Source: Maritimibacter alkaliphilus (GTDB taxonomy: Bacteria > Pseudomonadota > Alphaproteobacteria > Rhodobacterales > Rhodobacteraceae). From it: a DNA stretch of 64,000 bases. Both the position numbers and the translations under genes were made by a program. Position 1 is the first letter of the stretch. Every line of letters starts with the position of its first letter. Of the stretch, positions 1 to 8,855 are shown in pieces. A model generated the notes under the pieces. The model did no database searches. It was not told the DNA's origin and saw only the letters and a list, made by a program, of their open reading frames with translations. The stretch covers positions 248,001-312,000 of the forward strand of contig NZ_JAHVIT010000003.1 of assembly GCF_019801605.1 (NCBI RefSeq), written 5' to 3'.

Positions 1-1038
1 GAAGCGGTACAGCAGGTCGGAGAAGATGTTCAGCGCCACGAAGACCGTGCCGATGACCACCGTGCCGCCGAGCACCGAGTTCATGTCATTGGAAAGCAGC
101 GAGGTGGTGATGTAGCTGCCGATGCCGGGCCATGCGAAGATGATCTCGGTCAGGACCGAGCCTTCGAGCAGGTTGGCATAGGCCAGCGCGATCACCGTGA
201 TCAGCTGAATGGCGATGTTGCGGAAGGCGTGTTTCCAGACCACGTCCCATTCGCTCAGGCCCTTGACCCGCGCGGTGGTGACGTATTCGGCGTTCAGCTG
301 TTCCAGCATGAACGACCGTGTCATCCGGCTGATGTAGGCCAGCGAGTAGTAGCCAAGCAGGCAGGCCGGCAGGATGATATGCGAGAGCGCGTCCTTGAAG
401 ACGGTCCAGTCGCCCGCGATCAGCGCATCGATCAGCAGCAGGCCGGTCCGCTCGGGAACGAGGCCCTGGTAGAAGACCCCCAGACGGCCCGGTCCCGCGA
501 CCCAGCCGAGAATGCCGTAGAAGATCAGCAGGCCCATCATGCCAAGCCAGAAGATCGGCATGGAATACCCGATGAGGCCGACGAAGCGCGAGATCTGGTC
601 GATCCAGCTGCCGCGGTAGACCGCGGCCAGCACGCCCAGCGGAACGCCGAGGACGACGCCGATCAGCGTGCCCAGCGTGGCCAGTTCCAGCGTGGCGGGG
701 AAGACGCGGGCGATGTCCTCGCTCACGTCCTTGCCGGTGCGGATCGAAGTGCCGAAGTCGCCCTGCAGCACGTCGGTGACATAGATGCCGAACTGCACCA
801 GCAGCGGCTTGTCGAGCCCGAGCGCGAGGTAGGCCTCGTCGTATTGCGCCTGTGTGGCCCGCTCGCCGATGACGGCGAGAACCGGGTCGATCGGCATGAC
901 GCGCCCGATCATGAATGTCACGAAAAGAAGACCGAGCAGCGTGATCGCCACGGTCGCGAACGTGGTCAGCGTCTTGCGGAGCCACGAGGGGACGGGCAGC
1001 CTGCGCTGCCCGCCCGTCTGGGATGTTGTCTGTGCCAC
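1..1038 (-). CDS. Dipeptide/oligopeptide ABC transporter permease, DppB-like (3' end outside window)
   Basis: Inner-membrane permease of a peptide-type ABC importer. The first 346 codons are visible and the C-terminus lies off the left edge. The start is a GTG 12 bases after the stop of the binding-protein gene. It precedes the first membrane helix (about residues 25-45), which is followed by the periplasmic loop typical of DppB. The cytoplasmic coupling motif TTARVKGLSEWDVVWKHAF is present near residue 265. It belongs to the same leftward operon as the binding protein and dipeptidase. A second permease and the ATPases would be expected just outside the window. Family assignment is firm; the exact substrate is not known. 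Confidence 0.88.
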   Translation of the reverse strand, partial: MAQTTSQTGGQRRLPVPSWLRKTLTTFATVAITLLGLLFVTFMIGRVMPIDPVLAVIGERATQAQYDEAYLALGLDKPLLVQFGIYVTDVLQGDFGTSIRTGKDVSEDIARVFPATLELATLGTLIGVVLGVPLGVLAAVYRGSWIDQISRFVGLIGYSMPIFWLGMMGLLIFYGILGWVAGPGRLGVFYQGLVPERTGLLLIDALIAGDWTVFKDALSHIILPACLLGYYSLAYISRMTRSFMLEQLNAEYVTTARVKGLSEWDVVWKHAFRNIAIQLITVIALAYANLLEGSVLTEIIFAWPGIGSYITTSLLSNDMNSVLGGTVVIGTVFVALNIFSDLLYRF

Positions 1039-1050
1039 TGTCTCTGCGAC

Positions 1051-2652
1051 TTACTTCGTGATGACCCAGTAGGAGACGGCGGTGGTTGCCCCACCGGCCA
1101 CGAAGTTCTCCACGTTGGCGGCCATAGCGTTCTGTTCGATCTGCTGGAACATCATGCCGAAGGGGCTGACCTGCTGGAACTCCTTCTGAAGCTCGAGATA
1201 CATCTCTTTCCGCTTCTCGGTGTCGTTCTCGACCACGGCGGCGAGGGTCTCTTCGCTCATCTCGGGGATGCCCCAGGCGTTGCGCCATGCCAGCAGGCCG
1301 GTTGCGCCCGCTTCATCCGCGTTGTCGGGGTTGTAGGCGAAGGTGCCGGCGTTGGTGTTGGGGTCGGGATAGTCCGGGCCCCAGGCGCCGACGTAGATGT
1401 CATGCTCGCGCGCACGGTAGCGGTCGAGGGTCTGGGCGCCGGTGCCGACGATCAGTTCCACGTTGATGCCGATCTGGCCCCAGGTGTTCTGAAGCGACTG
1501 CGCGATGTCGATCCGCTCCTGCGCTTCGCGCACCGAGATCTTCAGGTCGAACCCATCGGGATAGCCGCTTTCGGCCATCAGCGATTTCGCCTTCTCGATG
1601 TCGAAGTTGAAGGGCTTGTCTTCCAGCGCGCCCAGGAAGGTCAGCGGCAGGAAGGCCTGGTGCACGGTGTACTGCCCCTTGAGGAAGCTGTCGGCCATGC
1701 CCTTGTAATCGACGGCGAGTTTCATCGCCTCGAGGACCTTGGGATCGGTCAGCGCCTCGACCTTCTGGTTCGCGGACCAGTACATCAGGCGGCCGCGCAG
1801 CTCGTCCACGACCTTGACGTCGGCGTTGCCTTCGAGGCCGGCCACGTCTTCGGGCGAGAGGTTGCGCGCGATGTCGATGTCACCGCGTTCCAGCTGCAGA
1901 CGCTGGGTGGCGGATTCCTGGATGTGCTGCACGATCACCCGTTTCATCGCCGGCTCGTCGCCGCCGTAGTTCGGGTTCAGGTCCATCATGACCGACTCGT
2001 TCGGCTTCCAGTCCATGACCTTGTACGGGCCCGAGCCGGCGGTATTGGTGCGCAGCCACGCGTTGCCCATGTCGCCGTCGGTCTCGTTCGCCATGACGGT
2101 TTCGCTGTCGACGATGCCGCCGATGGTGGCGGTCAGGCAGTTGAGCACGAAGGACAGCGCGTATTGCTTGTCGAGCGTGATGACGAGGGTCTTGTCATCG
2201 GTCGCCTTGATCGTGTCCTCGACGTTGTCGGCGGTGAAGCCGAACTGGGTCAGGATGAACGAGGGCGTCTTGTTCAGCAGCACCGCGCGGCGCAGCGAGA
2301 ATTCCGCGTCCTTGGCCGTCACCGGGTTGCCGGAGGCGAAGACATGGCCCTCCGCCATGGTGAAGGTGATGGTCTTGCCGTCCTCGGACACGTCCCAGCT
2401 GGCGGCCAGCTGCGGCGCATAGCCCGCGTCGAGGTCGAGCGGGTCGAAGTTCACCAGTTTCTCGTAGACGTTGCGCGACACGTCGGCGCCCGCGAACTCG
2501 AAGCTTTCCGCCGGGTCGAAGGTCTTGATGTCGTCGATCCGGTTCGCGATCACCAGCATGTTCGGCGGCGTTTCCGCGAAGGCGGGCATCGCGACACTGC
2601 CGAGCAGCGTGGCGACCAGCGCCGCCTTGCCGAAGGTGGTAAACGTTTTCAT
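1051..2652 (-). CDS. ABC transporter substrate-binding protein, family 5 (DppA/OppA-like)
   Basis: Periplasmic binding protein of 533 residues, normal for the family-5 (peptide/nickel) class. A Sec signal peptide covers about residues 1-26 (KTFTTFGKAALVATLLG, then AFA-ET). The mature part has the usual landmarks: FDPAESFEFAGADV near the start, a SGPYKVMDWKPNESVMMDLN segment in the middle, and DPNTNAGTFAYNPDNADEAG in the third domain. It sits between the dipeptidase (upstream) and the permease (12 bases downstream), so it probably binds di- or oligopeptides or similar ligands. Substrate range cannot be read from sequence. Confidence 0.93.
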   Translation of the reverse strand: MKTFTTFGKAALVATLLGSVAMPAFAETPPNMLVIANRIDDIKTFDPAESFEFAGADVSRNVYEKLVNFDPLDLDAGYAPQLAASWDVSEDGKTITFTMAEGHVFASGNPVTAKDAEFSLRRAVLLNKTPSFILTQFGFTADNVEDTIKATDDKTLVITLDKQYALSFVLNCLTATIGGIVDSETVMANETDGDMGNAWLRTNTAGSGPYKVMDWKPNESVMMDLNPNYGGDEPAMKRVIVQHIQESATQRLQLERGDIDIARNLSPEDVAGLEGNADVKVVDELRGRLMYWSANQKVEALTDPKVLEAMKLAVDYKGMADSFLKGQYTVHQAFLPLTFLGALEDKPFNFDIEKAKSLMAESGYPDGFDLKISVREAQERIDIAQSLQNTWGQIGINVELIVGTGAQTLDRYRAREHDIYVGAWGPDYPDPNTNAGTFAYNPDNADEAGATGLLAWRNAWGIPEMSEETLAAVVENDTEKRKEMYLELQKEFQQVSPFGMMFQQIEQNAMAANVENFVAGGATTAVSYWVITK

Positions 2653-2703
2653 TGGTACTCTCCCTGTGGTTTGTCGGGTTTTGGTGAAACCTTTACGGTT
2701 TTC

Positions 2704-3765
2704 TCATGCGCCCCAGGTTTTCCTGAGAACGCGCATCCAGTTGCCGTAGCAAAGCTTGTCCATCAGCGCCGCGTCGACCCCGTGGGCCCGCATCGCTTCG
2801 CGCAGGGCGGGCAGCCCCGCGATATCCTTGATGCCCTCCGGAATGGTGGCGCCGTCGAAGTCCGAGCCCATGCCGACCCGGTCCTCGCCCAGCATTTTGA
2901 TCAGATGGTCAAGATGCTGCATCATCACGTCAAGGGAAAAGTCGCCATCCATCTGGCCATCCGGCCGCAGGAAGCCCGAGGCGAAGTTGATGCCCACCAT
3001 GCCGTCGCTTTCCGCGATGACCGAAAGCTGCCGGTCCGTGAGGTTGCGGGCATGGGGGCAGATCGCCCAGGCGTTGGAGTGAGTCGCCACCAGCGGCGCA
3101 TCCGACAGGGCCGCCACGTCGTCGAAGCCCTTCTCGTTCATATGCGACAGGTCAAGCATGATGCCGAGCGTGTTGCACTCCTTCACCAGCGCCTTGCCGG
3201 CCTCGGTCAGCCCGCCGCCGATGTCCGGCGAGGACGGGTAGCGGAAGGGCACGCCCTCGGCGAAGATCGTCGGGCGGCTCCAGACCGGGCCCAGCGACCG
3301 CAGGCCGCGGGCATGAAGCTGGTGCAGCGCCTCCATGTCGGGGCCGATCGCCTCGGCGCCCTCGATGTGGCGCACGCAGGCCATGGCATCGCCCGGCAGC
3401 GCGGCTTCCAGTTCGGCCACGGTGGTGCAGGTCTTGATGACCCCCGCCGCTTCCAGTTCGTCGAAGTGATCGAACCCCTTCAGCGTTTCCTTGAGCGCCA
3501 TCTGCTGGTCCAGCATCGCGGGCAGCGGCAGGTCGTATTCCGCCGCGCGCATCGCGTCCTTGGCCAGCGAGTTGTCGGCGGGGCTGGGCACGAAGATCGC
3601 GAAGAACCCACCGGCAAAGCCGCCCGCGCGGCTGCGCGGCAGGTCGATGTGGCCGTCTTCAAGGCCTTCGGCGACCTGTGCGGCGGTGACCTTGCCGGTC
3701 AGCAGGCGAAGGACGAGGTCATTGTGGCCGTCGAAGATGAGGGGCTGGGTGGCGTCGGTGGGCAT
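2704..3765 (-). CDS. Membrane dipeptidase family protein (peptidase M19, renal dipeptidase-like)
   Basis: Zinc dipeptidase of 353 residues. The metal ligands of the M19 family can be matched one by one: H14 and D16 in FDGHND, E135 in HIEGAEAIG, H208 in LDLSHMNEKG, H229 in ATHSNAW, and D302 in GSDFDG. No signal peptide is visible, so a cytoplasmic location is likely, as for many bacterial members. It is the first gene of the peptide-uptake operon, followed 51 bases later by the binding protein, and would cleave imported dipeptides, possibly including D-residue or dehydro-dipeptides as known for the family. The ATG at 3765 starts the conserved domain; longer upstream reading is not supported. 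Confidence 0.92.
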   Translation of the reverse strand: MPTDATQPLIFDGHNDLVLRLLTGKVTAAQVAEGLEDGHIDLPRSRAGGFAGGFFAIFVPSPADNSLAKDAMRAAEYDLPLPAMLDQQMALKETLKGFDHFDELEAAGVIKTCTTVAELEAALPGDAMACVRHIEGAEAIGPDMEALHQLHARGLRSLGPVWSRPTIFAEGVPFRYPSSPDIGGGLTEAGKALVKECNTLGIMLDLSHMNEKGFDDVAALSDAPLVATHSNAWAICPHARNLTDRQLSVIAESDGMVGINFASGFLRPDGQMDGDFSLDVMMQHLDHLIKMLGEDRVGMGSDFDGATIPEGIKDIAGLPALREAMRAHGVDAALMDKLCYGNWMRVLRKTWGA

Positions 3766-4232
3766 TTTGTTCAGACTTTCGCGTGGTGGGGGAATGTGGC
3801 ACCGGCCTTTTGACCGATGCAAAGATGACGTCGCGGCTGCGGTCGTTGTGACGTTCAGGCAAAACCCGTTGTCAGGCCGGAGCCGCCGGCAAAGCAGGCC
3901 CGGACGCGCCGGGACAGGCGCGGCGCCCCCCGCCCGGAGGCGTTTTCGCGGCCGGCGGGGCGCGACGAACCGGTCGGGTCTCCCGGTCCGCAGCAGATAC
4001 GGAGGGGCCGGTGATGTGGTCTGCCATAGGGGTCTCCTGCGCAGGGGCGTCCTGCCCCGACCTGACAAGGGATCGGGGCGCGGGCGCGGGACTCGCTGCG
4101 GGCCAGCCTATCGGCGCGGGATGCCTTGCCAAGGGGGCGGGGCAGAAAAACATGCGACAGGCATGTACCTGCGACCGATCCGGGCAGGCGTTTCCCTCTC
4201 GCCCCCTGCCCCGCAACCGGATAGAAGGCCCC
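3766..4232. other. 467-base intergenic region between divergent genes
   Basis: Separates the leftward dipeptidase operon from the rightward RNA methyltransferase, so promoters for both must lie here. I see no convincing -35/-10 pair. The only coding candidate is a weak 51-codon leftward frame (3872-4027), listed separately. The sequence just upstream of 4233 (AACCGGATAGAAGGCCCC) contains a GAAGG ribosome-binding site. Confidence 0.5.
3872..4027 (-). CDS. Possible small protein, 51 residues
   Basis: An open frame starting MADHITGPSVSAADRETRP is preceded by a very good ribosome-binding site (AGGAGACCCCTATG). It ends in a Pro/Ala-rich tail with no hydrophobic segment and no recognisable domain. 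GC-rich DNA gives many random frames, so the Shine-Dalgarno match is the only real argument for it. Confidence 0.22.
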   Translation of the reverse strand: MADHITGPSVSAADRETRPVRRAPPAAKTPPGGGRRACPGASGPALPAAPA

Positions 4233-5360
4233 ATGACCCAGACCGCCACCGCCCCGACCGATTACGAGATCTTCCTCTCCTGCCCGCCGGGGCTGGAGGC
4301 GCTCCTGCTCGACGAAGTGCACGAGGCGGGGTTCAAGGGCGCCACGCAGCTGCCCGGCGGCGTCACCTGCCGGGGCGGCTGGCCCGAGGTCTGGCGCGCC
4401 AACCTCGAGCTGCGCGGCGCCAGCCGCGTGCTGGTGCGGATCGGTGAGTTCCGCGCCTTCCACCTTGCCCAGCTCGACAAGCGGTCGCGAAAATTCCCGT
4501 GGGCGGACGTGCTGCGCGCCGATGTGCCGCTGCGGGTGGAGACAACGACGCAGAAGTCCAAGATCTACCACGCCGGGGCCGCGACCCAGCGGATCGAGAC
4601 CGCGCTGAAGGAAAGCCTCGGCGCCACGATCTCTCCCGAGGCATCGCTGGTGCTGAAGGTGCGGATCGACGACAACCTCGTGACCTTCAGCGTCGACACC
4701 TCCGGCGAGGGGCTGCACAAGCGCGGCCACAAGACGGCGGTGGTGAAGGCCCCCATGCGCGAGACCATGGCCGCCCTGCTGCTGCGCGGCTGCGGCTACA
4801 CCGGGGACGAGCCGGTGCTGGACCCGATGTGCGGCTCGGGCACCTTCCCGATCGAGGCGGCGGAAATCGCGCTCGGGCTTCAGCCCGGCCGCGCCCGGCG
4901 CTTCGCCTTCGAGGACCTCGCCACCTATGACGCCGCCGCCTGCGAGGCCCTGCGCCGCAGCGGCCCCGCGCGCGACACGGCGCAGGTCTTCTACGGCTCC
5001 GACCGGGATCAGGGCGCGGTGCGGGCCTCCACCGCCAATGCGGAACGGGCCGGCGTGGCCGGGATCACCCGGTTCCATTGCGCGCCCCTCAGCGAGGTGC
5101 AGCGCCCCGACGGCCCGCCGGGCCTCGTCATGATCAACCCGCCCTACGGCACGCGGATCGGCAACCGGAAGATGCTCTTCGCGCTCCACGGCGCCATGGG
5201 CACGGTGCTGAAGGAACGCTTCAGCGGCTGGCGCGTGGGCATCGTGACCTCAGACGCGGGGCTGGCCAAGGCCACCGCCCTGCCCTTCCTGCCCACGCAG
5301 GCGCCGATTGCCCATGGCGGGCTGAAGGTCACGCTGTTCCGCACCGATCCCCTGCCCTGA
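4233..5360 (+). CDS. THUMP-domain class I SAM-dependent RNA methyltransferase (RlmL/TrmG10-like)
   Basis: RNA methyltransferase of 375 residues, related to the N-terminal methyltransferase half of E. coli RlmL (23S rRNA m2G) and to Trm-G10 enzymes. The N-terminus (YEIFLSCPPGLEALLLDEV) is followed by a THUMP RNA-binding region to about residue 150. The Rossmann domain has motif I DPMCGSGTFPIEAA near residue 200 and the catalytic motif IV NPPYGTR near residue 310, typical of base N-methylation. The ATG at 4233 follows a GAAGG site, and longer in-frame starts lack one. It stands alone. The exact target base cannot be deduced; tRNA or 23S rRNA guanine N2 is most likely. Confidence 0.88.
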   Translation: MTQTATAPTDYEIFLSCPPGLEALLLDEVHEAGFKGATQLPGGVTCRGGWPEVWRANLELRGASRVLVRIGEFRAFHLAQLDKRSRKFPWADVLRADVPLRVETTTQKSKIYHAGAATQRIETALKESLGATISPEASLVLKVRIDDNLVTFSVDTSGEGLHKRGHKTAVVKAPMRETMAALLLRGCGYTGDEPVLDPMCGSGTFPIEAAEIALGLQPGRARRFAFEDLATYDAAACEALRRSGPARDTAQVFYGSDRDQGAVRASTANAERAGVAGITRFHCAPLSEVQRPDGPPGLVMINPPYGTRIGNRKMLFALHGAMGTVLKERFSGWRVGIVTSDAGLAKATALPFLPTQAPIAHGGLKVTLFRTDPLP

Positions 5361-5530
5361 CGCGTGCCTGATCCGGGCGCCATCAGGCCCCACTTGGCCA
5401 CGGCTCAGCCCGACCGTTCAGCACTCCACCACCGCCGCGTCCCGTGACGCGGCGTCACGGTTCCGACGGAATACGCCCCGCCCTGCGTGTCACGTGACGA
5501 TGGAACCGGAACGCGGGGAAAGGCTGCCGG

Positions 5531-6706
5531 ATGCCCAAATATCTGAAAATCGCGATCGTGCTGCTGCTTCTCGGGGGCGGCGGCTATGCCGTCTGGAGCC
5601 AGTTTTTCAAGCCTGAGCCGCCGGTACAGCTGACCACCGCGCCCGTCGCCCGGGGCACCGTCGAGGAAACAGTGCTCGCCTCCGGGATCATCGAGGCGCA
5701 GCAGCTGATCTCGGTCGGGGCGCGGGTCTCCGGTCAGGTCGAGACGCTGGCCGTGACCTTGGGCCAGCAGGTGCAGGAGGGCGACCTGATCGCCCAGATC
5801 GACAATCAGGACCAGCAGAACGACGTGCTTCAGGCCAAGGCGGACCTCGCCCAGATCGAGGCCCAGATCGCCGCGAACGAGGCCAACCTGCGCAAGGCGC
5901 AGCTGCTGCTGGAGCGGGCCGAGAAGCTGCAGGCGCAGAACTACACCTCGCAGGTGGACGTGGAGAGCGCGACCGCCGACGTGCAGGTCTACAAGGCCGA
6001 TCTGGCCGCGCTCGCCGCCCAGAAGGACAAGGCCGAGGTCACCGTCTCTACCGCGCAGATCGCACTGGACCGCACCCGGATTACCGCGCCGATCACTGGC
6101 ACCGTCGTCGCCATCGTGGTGAACGAAGGCCAGACGGTGAACGCCAACACCGATGCACCCACGATCGTGAAGCTGGCCAACCTCGACCAGATGGTCGTGA
6201 AGGCCGAGATCTCGGAGGCCGACGTGGTCCATGTGCGCGCCGGTCAGGAGGTGCGCTTCACCATCCTCGGCGAGCCGGAGCAGCAGTTCACCGCCACCGT
6301 GCGCGACGTGGAGCCCGCACCCTCCGAGATCAAGGACAGCGACACGATCTCGACCGACGAGGCGATCTACTACAACGGGCTCTTCGACGTGGAGAACCCG
6401 GATCACACCCTGCGGATCGGGATGACAACGCAGGTCTCCATCGTGCTGGACCGCGCCGAGGGCGTGCTGACCCTGCCCGCCGCCGCGCTGAAGGGCTCGG
6501 CCCGTAGCGGCTATACGGTGCAGGTGGTGGACCCGGCAACCGGCGCACCGCGCAGCGTGGCGGTCGAGGTCGGGCTGAACAACAAGGTCACGGCGCAGAT
6601 CACCTCCGGCCTCTCCGAGGGCGACCGCGTGGTGACCGGCGCGGCCGTGGCAGCGGCCAGCAGCACATCGTCGAGCCGCGGGGGCCCGCCCCCGATGGGG
6701 TTCTGA
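5531..6706 (+). CDS. macA: Efflux RND/ABC periplasmic adaptor subunit, MacA-like
   Basis: Membrane-fusion protein of 391 residues. One N-terminal anchor helix (about residues 4-20, YLKIAIVLLLLGGGGYAVW) is followed by a split lipoyl/barrel-sandwich domain (VSGQVETLAVTLGQQVQEGD and ITAPITGTVVAIVVNEGQTV) around a long alpha-helical hairpin (about residues 95-175), then beta-barrel and membrane-proximal domains. It lies one base upstream of the ABC partner gene, so the two are translationally linked. In E. coli, MacA joins MacB to TolC; no outer-membrane factor is encoded nearby, so a distant TolC homologue is presumably used. Confidence 0.9.
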   Translation: MPKYLKIAIVLLLLGGGGYAVWSQFFKPEPPVQLTTAPVARGTVEETVLASGIIEAQQLISVGARVSGQVETLAVTLGQQVQEGDLIAQIDNQDQQNDVLQAKADLAQIEAQIAANEANLRKAQLLLERAEKLQAQNYTSQVDVESATADVQVYKADLAALAAQKDKAEVTVSTAQIALDRTRITAPITGTVVAIVVNEGQTVNANTDAPTIVKLANLDQMVVKAEISEADVVHVRAGQEVRFTILGEPEQQFTATVRDVEPAPSEIKDSDTISTDEAIYYNGLFDVENPDHTLRIGMTTQVSIVLDRAEGVLTLPAAALKGSARSGYTVQVVDPATGAPRSVAVEVGLNNKVTAQITSGLSEGDRVVTGAAVAAASSTSSSRGGPPPMGF

Positions 6707-6707
6707 C

Positions 6708-8654
6708 ATGACCGATCCGCTGATTTCCGTCCGCGGCATCACCCGCAGCTTCCAGGCGGGATCGGAGACGATCACCGTGCTGCGCGACGTGGACCTCGAC
6801 ATTCATCCCGGCGAACTGGTGGCGATCATCGGGGCCTCCGGCTCGGGCAAGTCGACGCTGATGAACATCCTCGGCTGTCTCGACCGGGCCACCAGCGGCA
6901 CCTACCACTTCGACGGGCAGGACGTATCCCGGCTGGAGCCCGACGAACTGGCCCGGCTGCGGCGCGAGCATTTCGGCTTCATCTTCCAGCGCTATCAACT
7001 GCTGCCCGATCTCGACGCCGTGGGCAACGTGGAGGTGCCCGCGATCTACGCCGGCGAGACCCGCGCCAGCCGCCGTGACCGCGCCGCCGACCTGCTGGCG
7101 CAACTGGGGCTGGAAAGCCGCCTCGACCACCGCCCCTCGGAGCTGTCGGGCGGCCAGCAGCAGCGAGTGTCCGTCGCGCGGGCGCTGATGAACGGCGGCG
7201 AGGTGATCCTCGCGGACGAGCCCACCGGCGCGCTCGACACCAAGTCGAGCGCCGAGCTCATCGCCCTGCTGCTGGACCTGAACGCCCGCGGCCACACGAT
7301 CGTCATGGTGACCCACGACCCCGAGGTCGCCGCCCACGCCCACCGGGTGATCGAGATCAGCGACGGGCGCATCACCGCGGACACCCGCAAGCAGGGCGAC
7401 GCCCCGGCCCAGCCCGAGCGCCTGCCCCGAAGGCCCCGGACGAGCGGCCCGATGGCCGGGCTGCTGCGCCTGAAGGAAGCCGCGACCATGTCGCTGCGCG
7501 CCATGCTGGCGCACCGGCTGCGCAGCTTCCTGACCATGCTGGGGATCATCATCGGCATCGCCTCGGTGGTGCTGGTGGTGGCGCTCGGCACCGGGAGCCA
7601 GGAGAAAATCCTCGAGGACATCTCCTCGCTCGGCACCAACACGATCACCGTGCGGGCGGGCAGCGGCTTCGGGGCACGTGGGGCCAGCCGGATCAAGACG
7701 CTGGTGCCGGCGGATGCGGATGCGCTGAGCCTTCAGGACTATGCCCTCGGCGTTTCGCCCGCGGTCTCCTCCTCGGCCTCGGTGATCTACGGCAATACCG
7801 AGGCCACGGCCACGATCAACGGCGTCAGCGGCGACTACTTCGACGTGCATTCCTACCAGACCGTCACCGGCAGCGTCTTCGACGCCGCGCTGGTGACCGA
7901 CCGGGCACAGGTCGCGGTGATCGACGAGGACACAAGCGACACCTTCTTCGCAAGCGGGCAGGACCCTATCGGCGAGGTGCTCCTGCTGGGCCGGGTGCCG
8001 GTGCGGGTGATCGGGGTGGTGCGCTCCTCCGGGGCCAGCTTCGGCCCCTCGTCGCTGAACGTCTGGGTGCCCTATACCACCTCGATGTCGCGGATCACCG
8101 GGCAGGACAACGTGGACAGCATCGGCGTGCGGGTTTCGGACGACTATGACATGGCCACCGCAGAGGCGCAGATCGAGGCGTTGATGCTGCAGCGGCACGG
8201 GACCAAGGACTTTTTCCTGCAGAACTCCGACACGATCCGCGCGACGATCACCTCCACCACCCAGACCATGACGCTGCTGGTGGCAATGATCGCCGTGATC
8301 TCGCTGATCGTGGGCGGCATCGGGGTGATGAACATCATGCTGGTCTCGGTGACAGAGCGGACGAAGGAGATCGGCGTGCGGATCGCCATCGGCGCGCGGC
8401 GCTCGGACATCGTGAGCCAGTTCCTGATCGAGGCGGTGCTGGTCTGCCTCGTGGGCGGGGTGCTGGGGGTACTGGCCGCGCTTGCGGGCGGCGCGCTGGT
8501 GAGCGAGCTCAACGCCGACCTGCGGCTCAGCTTCTCGCTGGTGGCGATGCTGGCGGCTTTCCTCTCCTCGACGCTGATCGGGGTGACCTTCGGCTTCCTG
8601 CCCGCCCGCTCGGCCGCGCAACTCGACCCGGTGGAGGCGCTGAGCCGCGAGTGA
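6708..8654 (+). CDS. macB: ABC-type efflux ATPase-permease, MacB-like
   Basis: Fused half-transporter of 648 residues. The N-terminal ATPase has Walker A GASGSGKST (residues 42-50), signature LSGGQQQR (146-153) and Walker B ILADEPT (167-173). About 40 linker residues lead to the first membrane helix (about 275-297), a large periplasmic domain, and three C-terminal helices beginning near 525, with the conserved ISLIVGGIGVMNIMLVSVTERTKEIGVR-type stretch of the MacB/FtsX superfamily. With the adjacent adaptor it forms a mechanotransmission pump for macrolides, peptides or other periplasmic substrates. A palindrome cluster and a bidirectional terminator follow it. Confidence 0.93.
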   Translation: MTDPLISVRGITRSFQAGSETITVLRDVDLDIHPGELVAIIGASGSGKSTLMNILGCLDRATSGTYHFDGQDVSRLEPDELARLRREHFGFIFQRYQLLPDLDAVGNVEVPAIYAGETRASRRDRAADLLAQLGLESRLDHRPSELSGGQQQRVSVARALMNGGEVILADEPTGALDTKSSAELIALLLDLNARGHTIVMVTHDPEVAAHAHRVIEISDGRITADTRKQGDAPAQPERLPRRPRTSGPMAGLLRLKEAATMSLRAMLAHRLRSFLTMLGIIIGIASVVLVVALGTGSQEKILEDISSLGTNTITVRAGSGFGARGASRIKTLVPADADALSLQDYALGVSPAVSSSASVIYGNTEATATINGVSGDYFDVHSYQTVTGSVFDAALVTDRAQVAVIDEDTSDTFFASGQDPIGEVLLLGRVPVRVIGVVRSSGASFGPSSLNVWVPYTTSMSRITGQDNVDSIGVRVSDDYDMATAEAQIEALMLQRHGTKDFFLQNSDTIRATITSTTQTMTLLVAMIAVISLIVGGIGVMNIMLVSVTERTKEIGVRIAIGARRSDIVSQFLIEAVLVCLVGGVLGVLAALAGGALVSELNADLRLSFSLVAMLAAFLSSTLIGVTFGFLPARSAAQLDPVEALSRE

Positions 8655-8662
8655 GGCACCCG

Positions 8663-8684
8663 CCGTTTTCTGCGCAGAAAACGG
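8663..8684. repeat. 22-bp perfect palindrome
   Basis: The 22 bases around the centre TCTGCGCAGA read identically on both strands (CCGTTTTC arms). The element begins 8 bases after the macB stop codon and could form an 11-bp hairpin in RNA, though without a loop. It is followed by two more palindromes and a terminator. It may be a repeated intergenic element of this genome or part of a 3'-end stabilising structure. Confidence 0.7.
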
Positions 8685-8737
8685 TCCGGAAAATGCGCAT
8701 GTTCCGGTCAGGGGCGCGGGCAGCCCGCCCGGGGCGC

Positions 8738-8784
8738 GGAAAATTCTTCGAAGAATTTTCCCAAGATTTTTCGAAGAATCTTGG
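8738..8784. repeat. Tandem TTCGAA-centred palindromes
   Basis: Two 24-bp palindromes share one base. Positions 8738-8761 are perfectly self-complementary around ATTCTTCGAAGAAT. Positions 8761-8784 repeat the same core with CCAAGAT outer arms and a single G-T pair. They are much more AT-rich than the surroundings and lie outside any gene. The repeated core suggests a dispersed intergenic element or a protein-binding site rather than chance. Confidence 0.7.
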
Positions 8785-8807
8785 ATGCCGGACGGAGAGG
8801 GAAACGC

Positions 8808-8835
8808 AAAAGGCCCCGGTTTCCCGGGGCCTTTT
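8808..8835. terminator. Bidirectional intrinsic terminator between macB and pcaF
   Basis: Stem AAAGGCCCCGG / CCGGGGCCTTT with loop TTTC, followed by T on both strands (A-run on the left, TTTT on the right). It lies between convergent genes and can end transcription of both. Confidence 0.85.
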
Positions 8836-8855
8836 CCCTGTCCGTGAGGCGTGCC

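Noticed and set aside
86..1288. 400-codon leftward frame overlapping the first permease
   Set aside because: It is a different frame of the same strand, Arg/His-rich, and overlaps the well-supported binding protein. The frame starting at the GTG at 1038 gives a real DppB sequence.
229..3813. Open frame of 1194 codons on the + strand opposite the peptide operon
   Set aside because: It mirrors the codons of three real genes on the other strand. Its translation is a low-complexity H/R/D/G-rich protein with no domain. High GC at third positions removes stops on the opposite strand.
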